Positions 30,695 to 38,554 of a stretch of 64,000 nucleotides of DNA are shown here, in pieces. Source of the DNA: Treponema sp. (lineage in GTDB: Bacteria > Spirochaetota > Spirochaetia > Treponematales > Treponemataceae); the NCBI GenBank assembly GCA_017553635.1, contig JAFZKN010000019.1, positions 62,001 to 126,000 on the forward strand. Direction: 5' to 3'. Made by a program: the position numbers and the translations under genes. Numbering within the stretch: position 1 is the stretch's first letter; each line of letters begins with the position of its first letter. The notes under the pieces were generated by a model. The model saw only the letters and a program-made list of their open reading frames with translations. It was not told the DNA's origin and did not search any database.

Positions 30695-31719
30695 AGAGAT
30701 TTATTTTTATAATTTTGAGTCTTCTATTAATATCATGTTCAAATAATAACTCAAAAGAAAAAATAGATAAAATTATTTCGCAGGGTAATTTTTCAAAAGC
30801 TGAACGGTTAATAAAATCAGATTCATTTACTGAATCTGAAAAAGAGATGTATGGTAATATAATTTTTAATAAAAAGCTTGAAATTGCTGTTGATGAAGCC
30901 TTTAAAGGGGATTGGAAAAATCTTAACAAGATGATTAAGAAAGGAAATCTAAGCCAAGAGCAATATGACATGCTTCTGTCTTCGATATATACGTGGGTAC
31001 GTGATATTCAAGTTATAATGGAAAAAACAAATTACCTTATTCCTCTCGATTCATATTGCGCAAATCGTACAATTCTTGAGCTGGCTGTAAAAGAACAGAA
31101 ATATGATTTAATAAAAATCTTGATTGAAAAGGGGGCTGACCTACAGCTGACAGATAAGGAAGGTCAATATAATCCTCTTTTGCTTTCCATAGAATTTAAA
31201 ACTGAAAACAGCCTTAAAATATTTAAATTACTTTTGGATAATACGATTATTAACAGCCAGTATTTTAAACGAAATAATTATTCAAGCGAATGGTATGTTG
31301 AAAAGATGATACAGTGTAAACAGCCAGAAATGCTGAAGCTTTTTTTTGAAAACAGTAAAGCCACACAGGCTTTTTTGAATACAGAAGAATGTTTACAGGA
31401 AATATGTACTTATTCACATATTTTTGATTACTGTGATGAATCATTGCTGCTTAATGTTAAAAATATTGATGAGAATTATGATTACTTTCTTTCAGCTTTG
31501 GAAAGCTGCAACCCAGAAGCTGTAAAATTGCTGATGAAGATGAATGTTTCTCCAATTATGAAAGGGGAAGATGCTGTAGATATCTTTTTTGATTCCTGTA
31601 CGCGTGTTAATGGCGGTATTGCCTGGCCGGCATTATCTACAGGCAAATATGAAGAATTACTTGAGTTAAAACCTGAAATTGATGAATATGTTAAAAAGTG
31701 GATTGTTTCTCAGAGTTAA
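30691..31719 (+). CDS. Ankyrin-repeat lipoprotein, probable immunity protein
   Basis: The 342-residue product has a lipoprotein signal (MKRFIFIILSLLLISCS) acylated at the Cys of ISC. From about residue 110 there are ankyrin-like repeats: RTILELAVKEQKYDLIKIL followed by IEKGADLQLTDKEG, PLLLSIEFKTENSLKIFKLL and LESCNPEAVKLLMKM. Ankyrin repeats mediate protein binding. Start overlaps the stop of the orphan toxin tip (ATGA), so it likely binds and neutralises that toxin in the periplasm or at the membrane. Confidence 0.7.
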   Translation: MKRFIFIILSLLLISCSNNNSKEKIDKIISQGNFSKAERLIKSDSFTESEKEMYGNIIFNKKLEIAVDEAFKGDWKNLNKMIKKGNLSQEQYDMLLSSIYTWVRDIQVIMEKTNYLIPLDSYCANRTILELAVKEQKYDLIKILIEKGADLQLTDKEGQYNPLLLSIEFKTENSLKIFKLLLDNTIINSQYFKRNNYSSEWYVEKMIQCKQPEMLKLFFENSKATQAFLNTEECLQEICTYSHIFDYCDESLLLNVKNIDENYDYFLSALESCNPEAVKLLMKMNVSPIMKGEDAVDIFFDSCTRVNGGIAWPALSTGKYEELLELKPEIDEYVKKWIVSQS

Positions 31720-31835
31720 TAACATTAATGAGAGGATAGAATTGAAAGAAGTAATTTTTAAGAATTTGAACGGTTATAAATTTATATACTGGTTTTGTTG
31801 ACAAATATTAGTAGGGGGAGGACCGCTTTTTTCTG

Positions 31836-31872
31836 TAGACAGGAAATTTGAACAATGCTATACTTGTATAGC
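31836..31872 (+). promoter_or_regulatory. Promoter and operator of the RelBE-type pair
   Basis: TAGACA (31836-31841), 17 bases, TATACT (31859-31864). The perfect palindrome GCTATACTTGTATAGC (31857-31872) covers the -10 box, a good operator for the ribbon-helix-helix antitoxin encoded next. Confidence 0.7.
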
Positions 31873-31890
31873 AAATATGGGGAGGAACTT

Positions 31891-32097
31891 ATGTTAGCAT
31901 TAAGATTAAAACCTCAGCTTGAAAAACGTCTTGCAGATCTGGCGTTAAAAACCGGTAGAACAAAAACATTTTATGCAACAAAAGCAATAGAGCAGCAGCT
32001 GGATGAAGTAGAAGATTATTATCTTGCAGAACAGTCTTATAATGACTGGGTTTCAAAAGGTAAGAAAACTTATTCTTTTGATGAGGTTTTTAACTGA
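31891..32097 (+). CDS. Ribbon-helix-helix antitoxin (RelB/DUF6290-like)
   Basis: The 68-residue product begins MLALRLKPQLEKRLADLALK, a short beta strand followed by helices, then TGRTKTFYATKAIEQQLDEV, which is the ribbon-helix-helix pattern of CopG/RelB-type antitoxins; the C-terminus (KKTYSFDEVFN) would wrap the toxin. GGGGAGG precedes the ATG at 31891. Its stop codon shares a base with the toxin start (TGATG). It should repress its own promoter through the palindrome at 31857-31872. Confidence 0.88.
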   Translation: MLALRLKPQLEKRLADLALKTGRTKTFYATKAIEQQLDEVEDYYLAEQSYNDWVSKGKKTYSFDEVFN

Positions 32098-32429
32098 TGT
32101 TTACTGTTGATTTTGCACCCAAGGCAAAACGGCAGATTTCAAAACTTGAAGAATCAGTTCGCCTTGCAATAAAGACATATCTCAAAGAAAAAGTAATGCC
32201 TGCAAAAGATAAAAAGGGTCTTTATGATGTTGGCGGAACGGAGCTTGTAGGAAATTTAAAAGGTCTGTGGAGATTTAAAAGTTCAGAATTTAAAAAGTAT
32301 AGAATAATTGGATACTTAGAAGATTTAAAATTTGTAATTACTGTATTGACTGTGGAAGGTCGTTCGGATTCCTATAAAAATAAAGAAGAATTGGCAAAGA
32401 AAGCACGAAAAGGTGCCTATAAAAAGTAA
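32097..32429 (+). CDS. RelE/ParE-superfamily toxin
   Basis: The 110-residue product is a RelE-like ribosome-dependent mRNA endonuclease or ParE relative: VDFAPKAKRQISKLEESVR at the start, the conserved core KGLWRFKSSEFKKYRIIGYL (G-x-W-R-x-R-x-G-x-Y-R-type strand) and KFVITVLTVEGRSDSYK at the end. It is translationally coupled to the antitoxin. The pair is intact and of normal size. Its presence inside the tip/immunity island may help stabilise this stretch of DNA. Confidence 0.88.
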   Translation: MFTVDFAPKAKRQISKLEESVRLAIKTYLKEKVMPAKDKKGLYDVGGTELVGNLKGLWRFKSSEFKKYRIIGYLEDLKFVITVLTVEGRSDSYKNKEELAKKARKGAYKK

Positions 32430-32507
32430 TGAAAAAAATAATGATGTCTACAAAGTGGTTAAAAAAAATTCCTGTGCTTCAATACATAAATGCAGAGGTT
32501 ACTCCAA

Positions 32508-32873
32508 ATGAATAGATTAACAAAAATTCTATTTTCATTTCTAATATCTTTATTTTTAATTGCAGTTACTTTTGTTATTGAAATGTTTATTTATAAAATA
32601 GAATTGCTTGAGGCTTTTGTTCTGAGCTTCGGGGGTTTTATTCCATTTATAATTCTATTTTTGGAAAATTTGTTTGGGAATATTACAAAGGACGAGTTTG
32701 AATTGAATAAAATTTTTATGATAAGAAATGGCCTTGTGGTATGTCTGAGTATTTTTTTTGCTATAAAATTTAAGTATTATCTTTGTATTATGGGCGCAAA
32801 TTTTGTTCTGCAGGGGCTATTGGGTTATTATGCCGGATTATTTTGCAGAAAGAATGATATAAAGAACGAATAA
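32508..32873 (+). CDS. Small membrane protein, possible immunity protein
   Basis: The 121-residue product has three to four membrane segments (about 8-28, 32-55, 75-92 and 95-112) and a charged end (RKNDIKNE). I chose ATG 32508 (MNRLTKILFSFLIS) with AGAGG upstream over the earlier ATG at 32490. No family is recognised. It resembles the small membrane protein at 4875-5228 in size and layout, and both lie among orphan tip remnants, so a role as membrane immunity protein is possible. Confidence 0.5.
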   Translation: MNRLTKILFSFLISLFLIAVTFVIEMFIYKIELLEAFVLSFGGFIPFIILFLENLFGNITKDEFELNKIFMIRNGLVVCLSIFFAIKFKYYLCIMGANFVLQGLLGYYAGLFCRKNDIKNE

Positions 32874-32909
32874 ATTATTGTAGGAAAAGTTTGTTCCCAT
32901 ACACACACA

Positions 32910-33103
32910 AATTGTGATTTGGTCTTGGTAACGGGAAAATGAGGCAGAAAAAAGGATAAAAATAACAAAAGTGACTGTGAAAACTGCAGGAAAAATTAAA
33001 AAAAAGTCATCTCACACGCCGAAAAAGCTGGATTTCTTTATTAAATTCAGTTGCAATCGGCAAAAAAAATGCAGTTAATCAAGTCAATTTTCATTTGTAC
33101 CAT
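32910..33103 (+). repeat. Duplicated segment, copy B
   Basis: Second copy of the segment at 29150-29342, with one extra A in an A run that shifts the frame relative to copy A. It runs directly into the Rhs core junction LYHYAANNPIRYTDPDG at 33095 onward, indicating that the segment is an upstream flank moved together with tips. Confidence 0.75.
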
Positions 33104-33503
33104 TATGCAGCAAATAATCCGATTAGGTATACCGACCCGGATGGAAGGGATGTTGATATACATGAAAACAAATAGTTATTATAGTTTCTGATAAGTCGAT
33201 GAGAAGATTACATTTAATTTTAGCAATAATTTAAAAATTGTAACGATTACAGGGCGTAATTCAATATATGATATAGATATGGAAAATGGGAAAAAACATA
33301 AATATACACCTGAAGAAATATTGATGCATGAACTTGTAGGACATGCAATTCCAAGATTGTTAAATACCAAAGGAGGAAGTGCAATCTTTAATGAAAATAC
33401 AATCAGAAAGGAGTTGAAATTAGATGAAAGAAAAGAAACAGACAATGATCCTGTTGTTACTTATAATTCTAATGGGAAGTTTCTATTCATGCCTAATAAA
33501 TAA
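33095..33503 (+). pseudogene. Frameshifted Rhs tip with HELVGH motif (putative metallopeptidase)
   Basis: The Rhs junction LYHYAANNPIRYTDPDGRDV is followed by a stop at 33174. Protein-like sequence then continues in two other frames (VIIVSDKS, then KITFNFSNNLKIVTITGRNS) and becomes open from about 33279: PEEILMHELVGHAIPRLL and an end at FLFMPNK (33503). HELVGH, with an extra residue compared with HExxH, resembles zinc-peptidase-type sites in toxin tips. At least two frameshifts make it inactive. Its last 80 bases overlap the next lipoprotein gene. Confidence 0.65.
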
Positions 33504-33999
33504 TAAGAAAAAAAATCGTGAAAATGATTATGGAACTCTGGATGTTATCATTAAAAACTATTCAAATAATATTTATTATTTTGACACCAAGGATATTGAG
33601 CATCCTTATTGCGTAATGAATTATATTGATGATGTAAAACTGATAAAGGAGTTTTATTTTTCCACAAAACCTGATTTTGATGATTCAATAGGTGACATAA
33701 CTATATGGCCTTCAAGTTTTTCCTATAAGCTAAATCCTTTTCAGGAAATTAAACTAAAAATTAAGCTTAAAGAAAGTTTTGAAGATTATTATAAGATAAA
33801 TATAGATATGACTACCTTTGATACCAAGGAAACGTTAATAGGTAAAGCATTGGAAAACTTTTTTTATATGTACTGTAGTACAGAGGAATTTAGTTATAAA
33901 AGTGGGCTATCTGATTATTCAAAAAAAATAAAAAAATATGGGATTAGGCTTAATGGGGAAATGACAGCTGAAAGAACAATAGAATTTATAATTGAATAA
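33424..33999 (+). CDS. Lipoprotein, probable immunity protein to the HELVGH tip
   Basis: The 191-residue product begins MKEKKQTMILLLLIILMGSF then YSC, a lipoprotein signal with acylation at that Cys. The mature domain is beta-rich with many Tyr, Asp and Lys and no recognised family. It starts inside the 3' end of the decayed metallopeptidase tip (overlap 33424-33503), a strong hint that it was its immunity gene. It stays open although the toxin is broken, which fits selection to keep protection against siblings that still carry the toxin. Confidence 0.65.
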   Translation: MKEKKQTMILLLLIILMGSFYSCLINNKKKNRENDYGTLDVIIKNYSNNIYYFDTKDIEHPYCVMNYIDDVKLIKEFYFSTKPDFDDSIGDITIWPSSFSYKLNPFQEIKLKIKLKESFEDYYKINIDMTTFDTKETLIGKALENFFYMYCSTEEFSYKSGLSDYSKKIKKYGIRLNGEMTAERTIEFIIE

Positions 34000-34102
34000 A
34001 AACATTTGGATAATCTGTCATAATTCGAAAAACTCTATGGCAAAGATTAAAACTATTTATACATTAACCTGTTAAGAATAGAAAACTGCAGGAAAAAATC
34101 GG

Positions 34103-35188
34103 ATGGTACATATGAAAATTTACAATAATTTGTTTATTATATTGATTATACTTATGATATCTGGCTGCAAAGATAAAATCACTCAGGTATCTACTTCTGA
34201 AAAGACAGTAATAAATTCCAGTAAGAATATACATAATGATGCTAAAGATACTCAAACTCCTTTTGGAAATAATTTTGAGATTACATATCATGATACCGAT
34301 GAAATATTTTTTATTGACTGGGGTTATAGATTGTATGGTTTTTTTTCAGGTATGGGCAAGACAAAAATAAATTGTGATTTCTTTAATTCAAGTCCTTTGC
34401 AAAATAAAGAAAAAATAAAAACAGTTGACTATGATGATGACGGTATTGCAGATTTTTATTATGAAAATGGACAAATGGTTGGATATTATGACAAAGAATT
34501 TTTTTACGGAAAAGGAGGTTTTGAAAGATATTCTTTTGATGAATTTGGAAGAATAACTTCATATTATGCGGCCTATGAATTTGATTCTAACGAGCATTAT
34601 TCTGATTACAGATATGAATACAAGTTTAATTCTGATACCGGTGAATTAGTTATGTTCATAATTAATAATGGTACAGCTAAGGAACAGTATTGTGAAAAAA
34701 AGAATGGAAATATAATTGAATTGCGGGTACTCAGACGACGAAATGAGTATAGAGAAGATATTAGAACTATTAAAGAAGAGTTTAAAGTATTGGAATTAAA
34801 AGGTGTTGCTCACATAAATGACGAAGGGAAAATTGATGACATTTTATTAATTTATTTTAACAATAATGCAGATATAGATCATGAAGAACATTGTATAATA
34901 AAGTACAATTCCGACGGTTCAATTGAAGTTATGAATTATTATAAAAAAGGTAATGAAGAGGATTATTACTTAAAAGAATATAATAAAACTGAAAAAAATC
35001 CTGAGTTATGTTATCTCATGGAATTATATGAAAGGAACGATTCTGGAGAAACAGCATTGAGGTCTAGAACTTGTATAGAATACTTGGACAAGGATAAATA
35101 TGGTAATTACACTAGAGAAAGATATAAAGCATCGGGCAGTGATTACGAATATATTCAAAATAGAAAATATACGTATTATGACAATTAA
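34103..35188 (+). CDS. Large lipoprotein of unknown function
   Basis: The 361-residue product has a lipoprotein signal (IYNNLFIILIILMISGC) and a long hydrophilic body rich in Tyr, Asp and Glu. Pieces such as DYDDDGIADFYYENGQMVG and YSFDEFGRITSYY resemble YD- or MORN-like short repeats of surface proteins. No family is certain. I keep the ATG at 34103 because AGGA lies seven bases upstream; ATG 34112 is an alternative. No toxin tip remains directly upstream, only a few bases shared with the duplicated segment. Confidence 0.6.
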   Translation: MVHMKIYNNLFIILIILMISGCKDKITQVSTSEKTVINSSKNIHNDAKDTQTPFGNNFEITYHDTDEIFFIDWGYRLYGFFSGMGKTKINCDFFNSSPLQNKEKIKTVDYDDDGIADFYYENGQMVGYYDKEFFYGKGGFERYSFDEFGRITSYYAAYEFDSNEHYSDYRYEYKFNSDTGELVMFIINNGTAKEQYCEKKNGNIIELRVLRRRNEYREDIRTIKEEFKVLELKGVAHINDEGKIDDILLIYFNNNADIDHEEHCIIKYNSDGSIEVMNYYKKGNEEDYYLKEYNKTEKNPELCYLMELYERNDSGETALRSRTCIEYLDKDKYGNYTRERYKASGSDYEYIQNRKYTYYDN

Positions 35189-35228
35189 TTTTACCAGAGT
35201 TGTGTGTTATTCGTTACAAACCCCCACA

Positions 35229-35282
35229 AATTATGATTTGGTATGGGTAACGGGGAACATGAGTCAGAAAAAAGGATAAAAA
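35229..35282 (+). repeat. Duplicated segment, copy C (short)
   Basis: About 54 bases, AATTATGATTTGGTATGGG onward to AGGATAAAAA, related to the first part of copies A, B and D. It leads into a tip remnant at 35281. Confidence 0.6.
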
Positions 35283-35379
35283 GCACGATCGTCTAGATGC
35301 TTTTAATAAGTTTCGTAATTCTGATTCGAAAAAGGCTTATGATGACTCTGTTGATGCCTTAAATACGATTTCTCAGTAG
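35281..35379 (+). pseudogene. Remnant of a toxin-tip C-terminus
   Basis: A 32-codon frame reads KHDRLDAFNKFRNSDSKKAY and ends ALNTISQ at a TAG nine bases before the next lipoprotein gene. It has no start codon and begins right after the short duplicated segment, so it is the tail of a lost toxin left by recombination. Confidence 0.45.
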
Positions 35380-35388
35380 GTTTTGTTT

Positions 35389-35988
35389 ATGAAAAGATTT
35401 ATTTTTATAATTGCACTTATTATTTGCCTCTTTGGTTGTAATTCAAAAAAACATGATTCTGGAATTATTTTATGGGAATATAGCCCAGAATTGAATTGTG
35501 ATATAATCACCAATTCAAATTATGAGACATTATTAAAGAAATATCCCAAATCAATATTCATAGATTTCAAAGATGTAAAAAAGTATTCAAAAGAAAAATT
35601 TACTTTTGTTATGAAGAATCAGGATTGGGATGAAAAATATTCATCTGATCTTTTTTGTTATTGGAATGTAAATGGTAACTCTTATTTTACAGTGATTATA
35701 AATGGTTCTCATTATTTGACTGGAATAAGTTACTTGTGTTATCTATCAGCTCAAATCCCAGATATACCTGTTAACCAAGTAATATTAATCCCTGCAAAAA
35801 ATGGTAATTTAAAATTTACAAATACCGTATACGATGAAGACGGATACTTTGGAATAAGAAACAATATAGATTTAGAGGCAGTAGACAATACAGCCAAATT
35901 CTGTGGCTGTAATGAGGTTAATACACTTGATTATAATTTTGAATTTTTAGAAAATTATTTTAAGCACCGATTAAAGTTGGGAAAATAA
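35389..35988 (+). CDS. Lipoprotein, probable orphan immunity protein
   Basis: The 199-residue product starts MKRFIFIIALIICLFGC, a lipoprotein signal nearly identical at its beginning to that of the ankyrin lipoprotein at 30691, suggesting shared ancestry or recombination in the 5' part. The mature domain is unfamiliar, with paired Cys near the end (KFCGCNE). It follows a toxin-tip remnant by nine bases, so it is likely that tip's immunity protein. An in-frame TTG two codons upstream is a less likely start. Confidence 0.6.
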   Translation: MKRFIFIIALIICLFGCNSKKHDSGIILWEYSPELNCDIITNSNYETLLKKYPKSIFIDFKDVKKYSKEKFTFVMKNQDWDEKYSSDLFCYWNVNGNSYFTVIINGSHYLTGISYLCYLSAQIPDIPVNQVILIPAKNGNLKFTNTVYDEDGYFGIRNNIDLEAVDNTAKFCGCNEVNTLDYNFEFLENYFKHRLKLGK

Positions 35989-36050
35989 GTAAGTTAATTG
36001 TTATCAAAGTTTACGAGGCAAATCACAATGCTATTTTTAGAGTTTCCCAT

Positions 36051-36221
36051 CAATATGGATTTGGTCTTGGTAACGGGAAAATGAGGAAAAAAAAAGGATA
36101 AAAATGACTGTGAAAACTGCAGGAAAAATAAAAAAAAGTCATCTCACAAAAAAAAGCTGGATTTCTTTATTAAATTCAGCTGAAAACTATAAAAAAAATG
36201 CAGTTACTCAAGTCAATTTTC
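36051..36221 (+). repeat. Duplicated segment, copy D
   Basis: Copy of the 29150-29342 segment with small deletions; the conserved frame reads YGFGLGNGKMR then KKKG and stop. It ends a few bases before the gene at 36244 and lacks the Rhs junction that follows copy B. Confidence 0.7.
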
Positions 36222-36243
36222 AAATAAGCAATAAGGATTTTAT

Positions 36244-36630
36244 ATGAAGTCATGTTGGTGCATAGAGGGGGATTCACAGCCAGAATATTCATATTATTAC
36301 AATCTGATACAAGAAGATGATATTCGTATTGCTTATGAATATAAAATACATTTGTCTCAAGGAACTAAAAAAATAGAACACTTTCTTAACCTTTTATTCT
36401 CTTCAAAAGAAGTTCAAGTCGTTGACAATAATGTAAGAATCAAAACTTTTAATGGTATAGAATACTTTTGGCAGGATGGAATTGTAATAGATGTTTTTTA
36501 TAAAGATCCGATGAAGGGAAAGGATGTATATATTATGCAGAATGGGGAAAAAGTGTTTTATAAAAAGAGTGAACAGAATAAATATTATAAAATACCAAGA
36601 CAAATTTTAATGCGATATGTTTGGAAATAA
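36244..36630 (+). CDS. Hypothetical cytoplasmic protein, possible immunity protein
   Basis: The 128-residue product lacks a signal peptide and membrane helices. It has WCIEGDSQPEYSYYYNLIQE at the start, IKTFNGIEYFWQDGIVIDVF in the centre and a basic C-terminus (PRQILMRYVWK). I recognise no family. It follows a copy of the duplicated segment and precedes another tip relic, so it may be a cytoplasmic immunity protein whose toxin has been lost. The start has AAGGA about seven bases upstream. Confidence 0.5.
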   Translation: MKSCWCIEGDSQPEYSYYYNLIQEDDIRIAYEYKIHLSQGTKKIEHFLNLLFSSKEVQVVDNNVRIKTFNGIEYFWQDGIVIDVFYKDPMKGKDVYIMQNGEKVFYKKSEQNKYYKIPRQILMRYVWK

Positions 36631-36654
36631 TTATAGTATTGGCAGTAATATAAC

Positions 36655-36789
36655 ATGTGGCCTAAAAATTTTGTAATATATGCTCACTTGGAATCTTTTA
36701 CCGTAAAAGTGGGAGATAAAGTTAGTGAAGGTCAACAGATAGGAGTTATGGGAGATACAGGTCGTGGACTTCATGAATATGGGCAGTAA
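36655..36789 (+). pseudogene. Fragment of an M23 (LytM) peptidase tip
   Basis: A 44-codon frame reads NFVIYAHLESFTVKVGDKVS, then GQQIGVMGDTGRGLHEYGQ and stop. YAHL-x(n)-V-x-x-GD-x-V-x-x-GQ-x-IG-x-MG-x-TG is the C-terminal half of M23 zinc endopeptidase domains, which cut peptidoglycan crosslinks. The preceding half with the first metal ligands is missing, and the closing H-x-H has become LHEYG. It lies just before a lipoprotein gene, as other tip relics here. Confidence 0.7.
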
Positions 36790-36803
36790 ACAGGAGGCAT
36801 TGA

Positions 36804-37481
36804 ATGCGCAAAGATAAAATTATTTATATTATAGTTTTTTTGGTCTGTGTTGTGGGGTGTAGTAAAAATTCTCATAAAAATACTGAGTTAAAGTCTGAAC
36901 AAATAATGGAAACAGTTGATAATCAGCAAAATGAGATTTTTAAAAGTAAAAATAAACTCGAAGAAGTTCAAAATCATATAGTTTCAGAGGAGTCAAATGT
37001 ATCGAATAATATAAATGACGATATTTTAAAAAGATATGATAGGGATTTATGGAATTCAGATATTGATGATGAATTAACTGAAATAGATTTTGATGGCTCT
37101 CTTAGCTTATTTGATTTAACTATACGAGATTCAGAAGATGAAGCTTACAATAAGCTTATTAAACATTATGAAACTATAAAAAAGGATTACAGTTTTGAAG
37201 GAATAAACTGGTATACAAATCGTGGAATAAACAATGGTATTACAATAAATGATGTTGAACTCGCATATTATAAGGGTAGCCTTTTGAGCTTTTTTAAAGA
37301 TAATCTCTCACAAAATCAACTCCAGAATATCTGTAATATGTTGAATGTTGAATGTGATATATCAAAGTTAAATGATTCTGAATTCTATAAGGTAAAATCT
37401 GGCAAATGGCGTTTTTATTTTAGTCATCATTATGGTGATAAATATGAATATTATTTAAAAGATTCAAGTATTGACTTCTAA
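36804..37481 (+). CDS. Lipoprotein, probable immunity protein to the M23 tip
   Basis: The 225-residue product has a lipoprotein signal (MRKDKIIYIIVFLVCVVGCS) followed by a Glu/Asn-rich linker (about 20-75) that would reach from the membrane, then a globular domain (about 75-225) of unknown family with IDFDGSLSLFDLTIRDSEDE. AGGAGG lies before the ATG. It follows the M23 fragment by 14 bases. A periplasmic lipoprotein is where one would expect protection against a peptidoglycan-cutting toxin. Confidence 0.6.
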   Translation: MRKDKIIYIIVFLVCVVGCSKNSHKNTELKSEQIMETVDNQQNEIFKSKNKLEEVQNHIVSEESNVSNNINDDILKRYDRDLWNSDIDDELTEIDFDGSLSLFDLTIRDSEDEAYNKLIKHYETIKKDYSFEGINWYTNRGINNGITINDVELAYYKGSLLSFFKDNLSQNQLQNICNMLNVECDISKLNDSEFYKVKSGKWRFYFSHHYGDKYEYYLKDSSIDF

Positions 37482-37574
37482 ATTTAAAAACTATTTGGGA
37501 CTAGTAGCATGAGAGAAAATCTGAAAATGCTAAAAAGTTATCATCAATTTTTATATTTTTAAGGTAAGCGATTG

Positions 37575-37683
37575 TAGCCGCGGCGCAGCCGTTCGGAGAG
37601 AGTGAAAGCGAGCGACGAATGAAGCGCTCTGACGCGGAACGGCGAAAAGCGCGGCCTTCAAATTGCTTTGCAATTTGAAGGCC
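37575..37683. repeat. GC-rich structured element with perfect inverted repeat
   Basis: This stretch is strikingly GC-rich against its AT-rich surroundings. GCCGCG ... GCCGTTC (about 37577-37592) can pair with GAACGGC ... CGCGGC (about 37637-37655) to form a long imperfect hairpin. Next to it GGCCTTCAAATTGC and GCAATTTGAAGGCC (37653-37666 with 37670-37683) form a perfect 14-bp inverted repeat with a TTT loop. It resembles an interspersed palindromic element rather than a gene; the region 37482-37574 holds nothing else. Confidence 0.6.
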
Positions 37684-37705
37684 ACCGCAATATAATAAAA
37701 GTAAA

Positions 37706-38554
37706 ATGAGATATACGGATCATACGGAGGATTTTCCCGTTGTTTTTAATAATACTGTTATAAATAAAAAAGATATAGATAAACTTATAGGATATCACAG
37801 AAAACTTTATCGCAATTATTTAGTCTGTCATCATCAGGTTTATTATGATAAAAGCAAAAATAAGGCATGGCTTGTCACACATAATAAAAGAAGAACTGAT
37901 TATGTCCTGTATGAAATAAGTGATGAAACCTATTTTCCTGAAACAAGAATTGTTAAGTCCTTTAATAAGGAATCATTTATAAATTTTGTTAATGATGATT
38001 TTTGTATTATTGTTAGTGATGATGGATGTCAGATAAAAAATATTTATACAAATGAAATTATTGAAATTTCAAGTATATATGAAGAAATGGAGAATGTAAG
38101 TTTTTTCGGAAATTTTGTTATAGTGGGTGATATATTAGTAAATCGATTCAACGAAATAAAAAAGGATATTTCAAATGTTCATCAGTTATTAGATAATGCA
38201 GACAACGTGTTAATTTCAAAAGATGGAAAATATATTGTATTTGAGATGCAAACATTTAATGGATGTAAAATAATGATATATGATTTATCTAAAGATGAGT
38301 TAATTAATCCTGGAATTACAGTTAAATATTTTATTAATAACGACAAATTTGAAATATCAGATAAATACTGCATTACAAATGAAGGTTTGTACTTTTCGGA
38401 TGAAAAGGAATTTGGAATTCTGTTTTTAAATCGGAGTTCAGAAAGAAAATGGTACTTCTATGACTTTAAGGACAGAAAAATTAAGGATGTAGTGTTTAAA
38501 TTTGATTCTGATTATATCAGGTTAAATCCTGAAACACTCTGGGGAAAGAATTAA
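37706..38554 (+). CDS. Hypothetical protein
   Basis: The 282-residue product has no signal peptide or membrane helix and is rich in short beta strands with Asp/Asn turns (VCHHQVYYDKSKNKAWLVTH, CIIVSDDGCQIKNIYTNE, LISKDGKYIVFEM), suggesting a beta-propeller-like fold with WD/YVTN-type blades. I recognise no family. It starts 22 bases after the GC-rich palindrome and shows no ribosome binding site. It is the last gene of the island, before the sdpR-like regulator. Confidence 0.5.
   Translation: MRYTDHTEDFPVVFNNTVINKKDIDKLIGYHRKLYRNYLVCHHQVYYDKSKNKAWLVTHNKRRTDYVLYEISDETYFPETRIVKSFNKESFINFVNDDFCIIVSDDGCQIKNIYTNEIIEISSIYEEMENVSFFGNFVIVGDILVNRFNEIKKDISNVHQLLDNADNVLISKDGKYIVFEMQTFNGCKIMIYDLSKDELINPGITVKYFINNDKFEISDKYCITNEGLYFSDEKEFGILFLNRSSERKWYFYDFKDRKIKDVVFKFDSDYIRLNPETLWGKN

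Noticed and set aside
29150..36221. CRISPR array or integron cassette array
   Set aside because: Repeats are few, long, unequal in size and separated by 1-4 kb of genes, and neither regular short repeats with spacers nor paired attC-type sites (RYYYAAC/GTTRRRY) were found.
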